DNA of 13,527 bases from Pseudomonadota bacterium (GCA_019348095.1 JAHWKC010000031.1:1-13527); one strand, 5' to 3'; positions 7,150 through 13,527 are shown, numbered from the stretch's first letter. Numbers and translations: made by a program. Notes: a model not told the origin generated them from the letters alone.

Positions 7150-7476
7150 TCAGCCCAGCTCGCCGGTGCGCGCAAGGCTTTCGCCGCGGTGGTGGTCGAC
7201 CATCTTGCTCTTGTGCTTCATCAACACGCGGTCGAGCTTGTCGGCGAGCAGGTCGATGGCGGCGTACATGTCGAGGGCGTTGGCATCGGCGTGGAGGGTG
7301 CGGCCGGCGACCGTCAGGGTCGCTTCGGCGCGATGTTCAGGCTTGTCGAGGCTGAGCTGCGTACGCACGTCGAGCGGCTGCTCGTAGTGGCGCCCCAGTC
7401 GCGCCAGCTTGGATTCCACGTAGTCCCGCATGGCGGGGGTGACATCGATCTGCTGGCCGTGGGTTTCGATACGCAT
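7150..7476 (-). CDS. hpf: Ribosome hibernation promoting factor, short form
   Basis: A 108-residue short HPF (YhbH/sigma-54 modulation family). It binds the 30S subunit across the mRNA/tRNA channel and, with RMF in gammaproteobacteria, leads to 100S ribosome dimers in stationary phase. The conserved pattern is visible: MRIETHGQQIDVTPAMRDYV at the start, then LGRHY and DVRTQLSLDK, then the helix DMYAAIDLLADKLDRVLMKH. The C-terminal dimerisation domain of long HPF is absent. The start has the strongest Shine-Dalgarno of the cluster, AGAGGAG (complement of 7484-7490), 7 bases before the ATG. Upstream lies 269 bases of non-coding DNA with a long inverted repeat, so independent expression is likely. 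Confidence 0.95.
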   Translation of the reverse strand: MRIETHGQQIDVTPAMRDYVESKLARLGRHYEQPLDVRTQLSLDKPEHRAEATLTVAGRTLHADANALDMYAAIDLLADKLDRVLMKHKSKMVDHHRGESLARTGELG

Positions 7477-7549
7477 CGGGAAGCTCCTCTAACGTCGCGA
7501 CTGGTACCGCAGCATATCGCAGGCGGCGTGGATGGCGGTCTGAAGAGCG

Positions 7550-7741
7550 GAAGACTTTTTTGACGCGGGTCAGAGCAAAAAAAGCGGATAAGGCCGACAC
7601 AAACAGTTTTTGGATGTGCGGCCCCGTGGCCACGCGGGGTTGCCGGGCGAAGAGGCAAGACCGCTCCTGCGCACCATTTCCATAGTTCTGCCGGTGCCCT
7701 TATCTGCGCCCTTTTTAGCTCTGATCCGCGTCAAAGCCTTC
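7550..7741. repeat. Long imperfect inverted repeat between rpoN and hpf
   Basis: Two arms of about 45 bases face each other across about 100 bases. The left arm is 7550-7595 and the right arm 7696-7741. The shared core, read on the plus strand at the left and the minus strand at the right, is TTTGACGCGGRTCAGAGCWA followed by AAAA, a G-rich step and GATAAGG. Differences are a few substitutions and short A/T-run indels. The spacer holds GCAGGAGCGGTCTTGC on the minus strand (7655-7670), which resembles the start of the family A REP unit, and a CCCCG/CGGGG hairpin near 7622-7640. The shape fits a MITE-like or composite repeat. Alternatively it is a regulatory region for hpf. I see no clear target-site duplication. 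Confidence 0.7.
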
Positions 7742-7745
7742 TGCC

Positions 7746-9161
7746 TCACCCCATCCGCACCCGGTCCTGCGACGACGGGACACCCATCGCCTCGCGGTAC
7801 TTGGCGACGGTGCGGCGCGCGACCGGCACGCCGGTGGCCTTGAGGGTCTCGGCCAAGCGTGCGTCCGACAGCGGCTTGCGCGGGTTTTCCGCCTCGATCA
7901 GCTGGCGGATCATCGACTGGATCGCGGTGCTTGAGGCCTCGCCACCGCCGCCGGTGTCGATGCCGGAGGCGAAGAACGCGCGCAGCGGCACGGTGCCGCG
8001 CGGGGTGCGCGCGTACTTGCGGGCGATCGCGCGCGAGACGGTGGATTCGTGCAGGCCGACCTCGGCGGCGACCTCGCGCAGGGTCAGCGGGCGCAGCGCG
8101 CTGTCGCCGAATTCGAGGAAGCCGGCCTGCTGCCTGAGCAGGCAGCGGGCGACCTTGAGCAGTGTATCGCCGCGCGCCTCCAGGCTCTTGAGCAGCCAGC
8201 GCGCCTCCTGCAGGTGGCCGCGCAAGTAGCTCGCATCGGCTGCGCTGGCGTGGCGGATCATGCCTTCGTAGCCGCGATGGATCGACACCTTCGGCCGCAT
8301 GCCGTCGGCCAGCGCCGCGCGCCATACACCATGCTGGCGCCAGATCACCACGTCCGGCGCCACGTAGGTGTCGTTGGCAATCGCCCCGATCTGCGCACCG
8401 GGTCGGGGGTCGAGCGAGCGCAGCAGCTGCACGGCGGTGTCGACCTCGACTTCGTCCAGTTTCAGCTCGGCCGCCAAGCCAGCCACGCCTACCCGCGGCA
8501 GGCGCTCCAGCGGCCCGTTGGCGAGGCGATGGGCCAGCGGCTTGCCGGGGGCGGCGGCGGGCAGGGTTTCCAGCTGCAGGCGCAGGCACTCGCCAAGGGT
8601 GCGCGCACCGACGCCGACCGGGTCGAAGCGCTGGATCTGGTGCAGCACGGTGAGGATCTCGTCCTCGTCGGCCTCCAGGCCCGGCGCCAGCGACGCGGCG
8701 ATGGCCTCGAGCGGTTCGCGCAGGTAGCCGTCGTCCTCGATCGCCTCGATCAGGGTTACGCCGATGATGCGGTCTCGCGGCGAGAGGTGGCTCAGGTGGA
8801 GCTGCCACAGCAGGTGATCGTGCAGGCTCTCCAGCTCGGCGACCTGCTCGGCCACGGGGTTGTCATCGCCGTGGTCGACCGGGCCGATGCGCTCGTACCA
8901 GGGCTCCCCGTCATTGGGTCCCCACTCGCTCTCGGGCAGTTGCGCCTCGCGCTCTTCGCTGGCCGGCGTCGGCGGCGCATCATCGGCGGTGGACGCGCTG
9001 ACCGAGGTTTCGGTCCAGTCCAGCAGCGGATTGGTCTCGACCGCGGTGACCAGCTCCGCCTCCAGCTCGATCGCGGACAACTGCAACAGGCGGATCGCCT
9101 GCCGCAATTGCGGCGTCATCACCAGTTGTTGTCCGAGGGAGGTTTGGAGACGGGGCTTCAT
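7746..9161 (-). CDS. rpoN: RNA polymerase sigma-54 factor
   Basis: Alternative sigma factor that recognises -24/-12 promoters and needs an enhancer-binding ATPase to open them. It has 471 residues, a normal length. Region I (1-50) is the glutamine- and leucine-rich activator-responsive part, MKPRLQTSLGQQLVMTPQLR onward. Region II (about 51-105) is acidic. The core-binding domain follows at about 106-340. A helix-turn-helix lies at about 358-382 (LREVAAEVGLHESTVSRAI). The RpoN box ARRTVAKYRE is complete at 448-457. The ATG at 9161 is 116 bases after lptB and has only a weak ribosome-binding site. The leader in between can form G+C-rich hairpins. The identification is secure. Confidence 0.97.
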   Translation of the reverse strand: MKPRLQTSLGQQLVMTPQLRQAIRLLQLSAIELEAELVTAVETNPLLDWTETSVSASTADDAPPTPASEEREAQLPESEWGPNDGEPWYERIGPVDHGDDNPVAEQVAELESLHDHLLWQLHLSHLSPRDRIIGVTLIEAIEDDGYLREPLEAIAASLAPGLEADEDEILTVLHQIQRFDPVGVGARTLGECLRLQLETLPAAAPGKPLAHRLANGPLERLPRVGVAGLAAELKLDEVEVDTAVQLLRSLDPRPGAQIGAIANDTYVAPDVVIWRQHGVWRAALADGMRPKVSIHRGYEGMIRHASAADASYLRGHLQEARWLLKSLEARGDTLLKVARCLLRQQAGFLEFGDSALRPLTLREVAAEVGLHESTVSRAIARKYARTPRGTVPLRAFFASGIDTGGGGEASSTAIQSMIRQLIEAENPRKPLSDARLAETLKATGVPVARRTVAKYREAMGVPSSQDRVRMG

Positions 9162-9185
9162 GTCGGTTTGCTTGACGCTGCCGGG

Positions 9186-9215
9186 TGCCCGGCGCCCGCA
9201 GCGTAACGCCGGGCA
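9186..9215 (-). other. Hairpin in the lptB-rpoN leader
   Basis: A perfect 8-base inverted repeat, TGCCCGGC (9186-9193) and GCCGGGCA (9208-9215), is separated by 14 bases. The CCCGGC arm can instead pair with GCCGGG at 9180-9185, so two mutually exclusive hairpins are possible about 20-50 bases before rpoN. No U-run follows on the minus strand, so it is not an ordinary terminator. It could slow or tune readthrough from lptB into rpoN; this is inference. Confidence 0.4.
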
Positions 9216-9277
9216 GCGGGAAAGTCCGTGACGATTTTCCCGCCACCGGTGCAGCGCTGCGTGCGGCGTGCCGAACC

Positions 9278-9997
9278 CTACAAGCGGAACGCTTCACCCA
9301 GGTAGACGCGACGAACATCTGGATTGGCCAGCAGCGCGTCCGGAGCCCCCTGCGCGAGCACGCCGCCATCGCTGAGGATATACGCCCGATCGCAGATGCC
9401 CAACGTCTCGCGCACGTTGTGATCAGTGATCAACACGCCGATGCCGCGGTTCTTCAGGTGCCGCACGATGCGCTGGATCTCGCCGACCGAAATCGGGTCG
9501 ACTCCGGCGAACGGTTCGTCCAGCAGCATCAGCCGCGGCCGGGCAGCGAGCGCGCGCGCGATCTCTACCCGGCGGCGCTCGCCGCCCGACAGGCTGGCGC
9601 CGATCTGCTCGGCGACGTGGGTGACCTGCAGTTCCTCCATCAAGCTGGCGAGTTCGCGTTCGCGCCCGTTCTTGTCGAGGTCCTCGCGCAGTTCCAGCAC
9701 GACGCGCAGGTTGTCGGCGACGCTGAGCTTGCGGAACACCGAGGGTTCCTGCGGCAGGTAGCCGACCCCGTACTTGGCCCGGGCGTACATCGGCTCGGCG
9801 GTGATGTCCTTGCCGTCGAGCAGGATCTGGCCAGCGTCGGCCGGTACGAGGCCGACAATCATGTAGAAGCAGGTGGTCTTGCCGGCGCCATTGGGACCGA
9901 GCAGGCCGACCACTTCGCCGGCATCCAAGCTCAGGCCGAAGTCATGCACCACCTCTCGCGACTTGTAGGCCTTGCGCAGGCCGCTGGCGACCAGCAT
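9278..9997 (-). CDS. lptB: LPS export ABC transporter ATP-binding protein LptB
   Basis: Cytoplasmic ATPase of the LptB2FGC complex that extracts LPS from the inner membrane and drives it along the Lpt bridge. It has 239 residues. Walker A is GPNGAGKTT (34-42), the Q-loop is in YLPQE (80-84), the ABC signature LSGGE (136-140), Walker B LMLLDE (156-161), and the switch His193 in TDHNV. The C-terminal part [14 protein letters not shown] ([13 protein letters not shown]) is typical of LptB. The start shares one base with the lptA stop (TGATG) and its GGAGG Shine-Dalgarno lies in the last codons of lptA, so translation is coupled. lptF and lptG are not in the window. Confidence 0.96.
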   Translation of the reverse strand: MLVASGLRKAYKSREVVHDFGLSLDAGEVVGLLGPNGAGKTTCFYMIVGLVPADAGQILLDGKDITAEPMYARAKYGVGYLPQEPSVFRKLSVADNLRVVLELREDLDKNGRERELASLMEELQVTHVAEQIGASLSGGERRRVEIARALAARPRLMLLDEPFAGVDPISVGEIQRIVRHLKNRGIGVLITDHNVRETLGICDRAYILSDGGVLAQGAPDALLANPDVRRVYLGEAFRL

Positions 9998-10599
9998 CAG
10001 CCGCCCTCCGGTCCGTCGCTGTCGCTGTCGCTGGTGTCGGTGCCGGGGCTGCGATCGACGTCGGTGCCGGCATCGGCATCGGCAGAGCCGCCCGAGCCCT
10101 GGCTGGCGTCGGTGTTACGCGGCAAGATCCGCATCCTCACCCGGCCCGCGCCTTCGCCGCCGCCCTGCACGCGGCCGGTTTGCATGTTGTAGACGATGCG
10201 CTCGCCGCTGAGCGTGTTGCCCGGCTGGGCCACGCGCACGTCACCGGTCAGCACCACGACCTCGGTGCGCAGATCGTAGTCGAGCTGGTTGGCGGCCGCG
10301 GTCATCGGCTCGCCATTGTCGAGTTGCTGCGAGAGGCGTGCGGGCCCGCCGGTCAGCACCACGCGCACCGGCTCGCCGTTGCGCTGGGTGATGGTGGCGC
10401 GGTTGGAGCGGATGTCGAGCGTGCCCTGGCTGATGATCACGCCGCGGCTCAACACGGTGGGCCGGCTCTCATCGAGCGAGTAGTCCGACGCGCCGGCATC
10501 GATGTCCATCGGCTGGTTGCGGTCGGACGATCGCGCCAGCGCGGTGCTGGACGCTGCCGCCAGAACGAGCGCCAGCAGACTAGCGGGCAGTGCTTTCAT
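9997..10599 (-). CDS. lptA: Periplasmic LPS-bridge protein LptA
   Basis: Periplasmic beta-jellyroll protein that forms the bridge carrying LPS from LptC to LptD. I chose the ATG at 10599 (200 aa) because it begins with a clear signal peptide, [17 protein letters not shown], with a probable cut after ALA at residue 22. The longer frame from 10650 would bury that signal. The OstA/LptA domain covers about 30-160, with repeats such as [20 protein letters not shown] and [20 protein letters not shown]. The last 39 residues are an Asp/Ser/Gly-rich tail that is not part of the fold and is longer than in E. coli LptA (185 aa). Its start overlaps lptC by 20 bases. The identification is secure. Confidence 0.95.
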   Translation of the reverse strand: MKALPASLLALVLAAASSTALARSSDRNQPMDIDAGASDYSLDESRPTVLSRGVIISQGTLDIRSNRATITQRNGEPVRVVLTGGPARLSQQLDNGEPMTAAANQLDYDLRTEVVVLTGDVRVAQPGNTLSGERIVYNMQTGRVQGGGEGAGRVRMRILPRNTDASQGSGGSADADAGTDVDRSPGTDTSDSDSDGPEGG

Positions 10600-11146
10600 A
10601 TCGGGTCTGGGTGTCCTGGAGAACGATGCGCTTGGTATCGAGGCGAGCATCGAGGTCGCGACCGTTGATTATAAGACCCGGCTGCCTGAGCGTGACTGCC
10701 ACCTCGGAGGTGGCCCGTCGGGACTCGGGGAAAACGTTCAGTTGCTCGGTCGTCATCGTGACCGGCCGCCCGTCGGCGCCGGTGCTGTTGGCCACCACGT
10801 CGCCTCGCAGGCGCAGCTCATCGCCCTGCGCACTGACCCAGCCGGTGCGCGAGCGCACTTCCCAAGGGCCACCCTGCGAGCCCTCGCCGGCTGGAATCAG
10901 GAACCGCGGCGTGGCGATGTCGAGCGTCCGCGTATCGGGGTCACGCGCAAGCCTTGGCGCGCGCACGCTGAAGGCTTCGTCGCCCTGGTCGTCCAGTGCG
11001 ATCAGTTCGAAGTGGTTGAGCACGTAGTCGGACTGGCTGCCAGCGGTCGGCGTCGGTGCCGTGCCACTGCGCTGCGACCACAATGCCCAGCCGCTGAGGG
11101 CCGCACCGATCAGCAACAGCACGGTGACGATGCCGCGCCAGCTCAT
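10580..11146 (-). CDS. lptC: Inner-membrane LPS-transport protein LptC
   Basis: A 188-residue bitopic protein of the LptB2FGC complex that hands LPS to LptA. One N-terminal membrane helix is visible at about 5-23 (GIVTVLLLIGAALSGWAL), followed by a periplasmic LptC/jellyroll domain (about 35-185) with DYVLNHFELIALDDQGD and LRGDVVANSTGADGRPV. I chose the ATG at 11146. It overlaps the kdsC stop by four bases (ATGA), and the membrane helix follows at once, whereas the longer frame from 11287 is a shadow of kdsC. It overlaps lptA by 20 bases downstream. Length matches E. coli LptC (191 aa). Confidence 0.95.
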   Translation of the reverse strand: MSWRGIVTVLLLIGAALSGWALWSQRSGTAPTPTAGSQSDYVLNHFELIALDDQGDEAFSVRAPRLARDPDTRTLDIATPRFLIPAGEGSQGGPWEVRSRTGWVSAQGDELRLRGDVVANSTGADGRPVTMTTEQLNVFPESRRATSEVAVTLRQPGLIINGRDLDARLDTKRIVLQDTQTRYESTAR

Positions 11147-11700
11147 GCCTGCACCCCGGTCGGCATGGCTTCGCTGAGCATGCGTTCGGCGTGGCCTTGC
11201 GCGGCCAGCAGCAGGTCGCAGAACTCGCGCGCCGCACCTTCGCCGCCAGGCGCGGCGCTGCGCCAGTGCACCCGCTCGCGCACCCATGGGTGCGCGTTGG
11301 CCGGTGCGGCGGAAAAGCCCACGTGCGGCAGCACTCGCAGGTCGGGCAGGTCATCGCCCATGAACGCGACCTCATCCAGTCCGATGCCAAGCTCCCGGGC
11401 GATCCCGCTGATGCAGGCGAACTTGTCGGCGATGCCCGTATGCGCCCGCACGCCCAGCTCGGCCGCGCGCTGCTCGGCGATCGTGCTCGCCCGCGCGGTG
11501 ACGAATGCGACCGCGATGCCGACCTTGCGCAACATCACCATGCCCAGTCCGTCGTGGACGTGGAATGCCTTGAGCTCGCGGCCTTCGCTATCGAAGTACA
11601 GGCGCCCGTCGGTCAACGTGCCGTCCACGTCGAAGCACGCCAGGCGCACGCGCGCGGCGCGCGGGCGCAGGTCGGCAGGGCAGTGGTAAAGATCGGGCAT
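11143..11700 (-). CDS. kdsC: KDO-8-phosphate phosphatase KdsC
   Basis: HAD-family phosphatase that removes phosphate from 3-deoxy-manno-octulosonate 8-phosphate in the route to CMP-KDO. It has 185 residues from the ATG at 11700, the normal length; the 34 extra codons upstream to 11802 would overlap kdsD and look non-coding. The DxD nucleophile motif is CFDVDGTLTDG with Asp24 and Asp26. VTARAS (67-72) holds the second motif Thr68, Lys93 is the third, and GDDLPD at 115-120 supplies the Mg2+-binding acids. The short cap is typical of tetrameric C0 HAD enzymes such as KdsC. It is coupled to lptC by a 4-base overlap and follows kdsD after 49 bases. Confidence 0.95.
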   Translation of the reverse strand: MPDLYHCPADLRPRAARVRLACFDVDGTLTDGRLYFDSEGRELKAFHVHDGLGMVMLRKVGIAVAFVTARASTIAEQRAAELGVRAHTGIADKFACISGIARELGIGLDEVAFMGDDLPDLRVLPHVGFSAAPANAHPWVRERVHWRSAAPGGEGAAREFCDLLLAAQGHAERMLSEAMPTGVQA

Positions 11701-11749
11701 GGCAGGGTGGCTCGAAGGTGGAATGCGGGTTTTCAGGCTCGGGGTTCCG

Positions 11750-12751
11750 CTACACCACCCGCGCGCGCAACAGGTCGTGGATGTTGAGCGCCCCGACCAC
11801 ACGCCGGTCAGCGTCGACCACCAGCAGCCCGCCGATCTTGTGCGCCTCCATCAACTGCGCCGCCTCCACCGCGAGCGCGTCTGCGCCGATGGTCTTGGGC
11901 GAGCGCGTCATCACCTCGGCAATGCGCGTGCTGCGCAGGTCGACCCGGGCGTCGTCGAGGCTGCGGCGCAGGTCGCCGTCGGTGTACAGGCCGAGCAGGC
12001 GGCCGTCGCCGTCGACCACCGCGGTCATGCCCAGGCGCTTGCGGCTCATCTCCACCAGCGCCTCGCTGACGCTGGCATCGCCACTGACGCGCGGCACCTC
12101 GTCGCCGCCATGCATGATGTCGGCGATGTGCAGCAGCAGGCGCCGGCCGAGCGCGCCGGCCGGATGCGAGCGCGCGAAATCGTCGGCGGTGAAGCCGCGC
12201 GCCTCCAGCAGCGCGACCGCGAGCGCATCGCCCATCGCCAGCGAAGCGGTGGTGCTGGAGGTGGGCGCCAGCGCCAGCGGACAGGCCTCGGCCGGTACGC
12301 TGACGTCCAGGTGCACATCGGCCTCTCGCGCGAGGGTCGAGCCGGCGCGGCCGGTCATCGCGATCAGCTTGTTGCCCTGGCGCTTGAGCACCGGCAGCAG
12401 CATCAGCAGCTCGTCGCTTTCGCCCGAGTACGACAGCGCCAGCACGACGTCGGCATCGGTGATCATGCCCAGGTCGCCGTGCCCGGCCTCGCCCGGGTGC
12501 ACGTAGAACGCCGGCGTGCCGGTCGAGGCGAGGGTCGCGGCGATCTTGCGCGCGACGTGGCCGGACTTGCCCATGCCGCTGCACACCACCCGGCCGGGTG
12601 CTGCCAGCATGAGCCGACAGGCGGCGGTGAAGTCGCCGTCGATCCGCGCCGCGACCGCGGTCAACGCCTGCGCCTCGACCTCGAACACGCGGCGGCCGCT
12701 GGCGGCCAGGCCGGTTTCTTCGATTTGGGGTGGAGTAGGGGCTGTCGCCAT
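11750..12751 (-). CDS. kdsD: Arabinose-5-phosphate isomerase KdsD (KpsF family)
   Basis: Converts ribulose 5-phosphate to arabinose 5-phosphate, the first dedicated step toward KDO. It has 333 residues. The SIS domain (about 45-180) has GMGKSGHVARKIAATLASTG starting at 59, EAGHGDLG (88-95) and SYSGES (107-112). SHPAGALG lies at 195-202. Two CBS domains follow (about 210-265 and 277-333), as in E. coli KdsD. AAGGA stands 12 bases before the ATG at 12751. It is the first gene of the LPS block and divergent from the bolA-like gene across 268 bases. The substrate is inferred from the family and from kdsC next door. Confidence 0.94.
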   Translation of the reverse strand: MATAPTPPQIEETGLAASGRRVFEVEAQALTAVAARIDGDFTAACRLMLAAPGRVVCSGMGKSGHVARKIAATLASTGTPAFYVHPGEAGHGDLGMITDADVVLALSYSGESDELLMLLPVLKRQGNKLIAMTGRAGSTLAREADVHLDVSVPAEACPLALAPTSSTTASLAMGDALAVALLEARGFTADDFARSHPAGALGRRLLLHIADIMHGGDEVPRVSGDASVSEALVEMSRKRLGMTAVVDGDGRLLGLYTDGDLRRSLDDARVDLRSTRIAEVMTRSPKTIGADALAVEAAQLMEAHKIGGLLVVDADRRVVGALNIHDLLRARVV

Positions 12752-12854
12752 TTTCGGACATCGTCCTTGGAAGATTGCCGCCCAACCGTAATGGCTTCAG
12801 CGCAACCGCGTCTAAACGGCAGCGGGCCGAAGCTGCAGCCGTGGTCCCGGCGAT

Positions 12855-12882
12855 TTGACCCGGAGGGGCTTTCCGCTAGGCT
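12855..12882 (+). promoter_or_regulatory. Candidate sigma-70 promoter toward the bolA-like gene
   Basis: TTGACC (12855-12860) is followed after 16 bases by TAGGCT (12877-12882), a plausible sigma-70 promoter for a high-GC gammaproteobacterium. Transcription would start near 12890 and leave a leader of about 130 bases before the TTG start at 13020. The leader contains GCGCA/TGCGC arms at 12899-12912 with an AGGC loop. The -10 match is only partial. Confidence 0.4.
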
Positions 12883-12891
12883 GATGGGCGG

Positions 12892-12897
12892 ATTTTA
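12892..12897 (-). promoter_or_regulatory. Possible -10 box for kdsD
   Basis: On the minus strand this is TAAAAT, five of six matches to TATAAT, about 140 bases before the kdsD start. No convincing -35 element lies 16-18 bases upstream. If real, it overlaps the opposing promoter at 12855-12882. Confidence 0.22.
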
Positions 12898-13019
12898 CGC
12901 GCAAGGCTGCGCAAAAAGCCCGCCGGTGCCGCGCAGCCCGATAAGCTGCGCGCGCCACGCCACGCCCGTGCTGTTGCGGTGCGCCCCCATCCACCTGCTG
13001 CACTTGCGGATACCAGCCA

Positions 13020-13169
13020 TTGAATCCAGACATCATCAAATCGCTGATCGAACAGGGCCTGCCCGGTGCCAGCGCCGAGGTGCGTGGCGATGATGGCGTG
13101 CATTTCGAGGCCACCGTGGTCGCCGAAGCCTTCCGCGGCAAGCTGCCGCTGGCGCGCCATCGCCTGGTT
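13020..13169 (+). pseudogene. BolA/IbaG-family protein, N-terminal part only
   Basis: The frame from a TTG at 13020 encodes MNPDIIKSLIEQGLPGASAE, then VRGDDGVHFEATVVAEAF and GKLPLARHRLV. This is the first half of a short BolA/IbaG-type protein, a family of about 75-100 aa that works with monothiol glutaredoxins in iron-sulfur or envelope processes. The expected second half, which begins near Y-x-x-L-G and carries the conserved HAL-like segment, is missing. After about 13169 the frame gives unrelated, arginine- and glycine-rich residues and stops at 13311-13313. The start is inferred; no ATG is available. In related genomes this gene stands divergent from kdsD and before murA, which fits the position. 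The break may be biological or an assembly join. Confidence 0.6.
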
Positions 13170-13515
13170 GGCGAAGCGGAAGGCCTCCCGAGCCTTTCGC
13201 AAGGGAGATTACGAGGGTGCGGCGACGTTGTATCGCAAGCTCGCCGAGGAGCACCCCCTCGCGCGCCACTGGGCCTTTCTCGGTGCAGCCCTCGGGGCCG
13301 GGGGGCACCATGAGGGGGCGTTGGAGGCCTCCTCCAACGCCGTCGAGCTAGATCCCCAGTACGGCCTCGCGTACTACAACCGCGCCCTGATCCTGCGTAA
13401 CACCGGCCGAAGGAGTCGTGCGATCAAAGATCTGAAAAAGGCCCTCGAAGCCGACCTCCCCCGCCGCTTCAAGTCCGCGGCGAGCAAGGTGCTAGCGGAG
13501 ATGCAGAAGAAGTGA
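13165..13515 (+). CDS. Tetratricopeptide-repeat protein, N-terminus missing
   Basis: From about 13165 a different frame becomes clearly coding and runs to TGA at 13513-13515 (about 115 aa). It begins within AKRKASRAFRKGDYEGAATL and has the spacing of TPR motifs: a first helix pair around GDYEGAATLYRKLAEEHP, a second from WAFLGAALGAGGHHEGALEA to DP, and a third from AYYNRALILRNTGR to LEADLP. It ends in a lysine-rich tail (KVLAEMQKK). TPRs mediate protein-protein contacts; no function can be named. No start codon belongs to it, since upstream of the junction the same frame is antiphase to bolA. Leucine codons here are mostly CTC, TTG and CTA, unlike the CTG-rich genes to the left. This suggests another source or a misjoin. 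Confidence 0.6.
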   Translation, partial: WLAKRKASRAFRKGDYEGAATLYRKLAEEHPLARHWAFLGAALGAGGHHEGALEASSNAVELDPQYGLAYYNRALILRNTGRRSRAIKDLKKALEADLPRRFKSAASKVLAEMQKK

Positions 13516-13524
13516 GCTTCTTCT
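13505..13524. repeat. Perfect 8-base palindrome at the TPR stop codon
   Basis: AGAAGAAG (13505-13512), TGAG, CTTCTTCT (13517-13524) form a perfect stem with a 4-base loop that contains the stop codon, 3 bases before the end of the window. It could be a weak transcript-end hairpin for the TPR gene, or a fold-back artefact of a sequence end. Confidence 0.45.
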
Positions 13525-13527
13525 ACC

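Noticed and set aside
7594..7700. A sigma-54 (-24/-12) promoter before hpf
   Set aside because: No GG-N10-GC pair with the TGGCAC and TTGC context was found on the minus strand in this spacer.
7570..8808. A 412-codon minus-strand frame overlapping rpoN
   Set aside because: Alternative frame of rpoN with Arg/Ala/Pro/Gly-rich composition; it runs through the inverted repeat and has no recognisable motif.
8049..9206. A 385-codon plus-strand open frame
   Set aside because: Antisense to rpoN, produced by high GC content at third positions; the minus strand has an intact RpoN box and helix-turn-helix.
10600..10650. Upstream start for LptA
   Set aside because: It would bury the signal peptide behind 17 residues translated from the lptC coding region.
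11701..11802. Upstream start for KdsC
   Set aside because: The extra 34 codons overlap the end of kdsD and are unlike KdsC N-termini; the ATG at 11700 gives the normal length.
12899..12912. Possible rho-independent terminator with GCGCA/TGCGC stem
   Set aside because: On the plus strand the stem is followed by A residues; on the minus strand the T-run comes before the hairpin, not after it. It lies between divergent genes, where no transcript should end.
11699..13093. A 464-codon plus-strand open frame running from kdsD into bolA
   Set aside because: Antisense to kdsD and of shadow composition (His/Gln/Arg/Ala-rich). It also crosses the intergenic promoter region.

Overview
This window looks like a chromosomal segment from a high-GC gammaproteobacterium, most likely of the Xanthomonadaceae/Lysobacteraceae (Lysobacter, Luteimonas or Xanthomonas-like). 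That placement is an inference from gene order and from the encoded protein families; I ran no search. Three things point to it. The lipopolysaccharide-export block is followed by rpoN, hpf, ptsN, hprK, rapZ, a mannose-type EIIA, ptsH, ptsI and then mgtE. HPr kinase and RapZ are both present. Short palindromes beginning TGTAGGAGCGG sit between genes. No tRNA, rRNA, CRISPR array, transposase or phage gene was seen.

Layout. Almost all genes lie on the minus strand, so transcription runs from high to low coordinates. From the right: kdsD and kdsC (the KDO precursor steps), lptC, lptA and lptB (LPS transport), rpoN (sigma-54), hpf (ribosome hibernation), ptsN (EIIA-Ntr), hprK (HPr kinase/phosphorylase), rapZ, a mannose-type EIIA, ptsH (HPr), ptsI (enzyme I), and finally mgtE (Mg2+ channel), which is cut by the left edge. 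kdsC to lptB and hprK to rapZ are tightly overlapped. The one short plus-strand gene inside this series is an unrecognised lipoprotein at 1277-1693, between ptsI and mgtE. At the right end a bolA/ibaG-type gene starts divergently from kdsD. About 150 bases in, its reading frame gives way to the coding sequence of a tetratricopeptide-repeat protein with different codon use.

Function. The right part builds and exports LPS. The left part is a regulatory phosphotransferase chain (EI, HPr, two EIIA proteins, no sugar permease) with HprK to phosphorylate Ser46 of HPr, next to sigma-54 and RapZ. This suggests coupling of metabolic state to envelope synthesis and sigma-54 transcription. All these families are known, and I do not see a new multi-gene system.

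The less ordinary material is mostly non-coding. It includes two families of palindromic repeats (1727-1919 and 4450-4626), one of which reaches into the ptsI stop codon; a long imperfect inverted repeat with about 45-base arms between rpoN and hpf (7550-7741); and the bolA/TPR junction near the right edge, which may be an assembly join. No stretch longer than about 270 bases lacks a gene.
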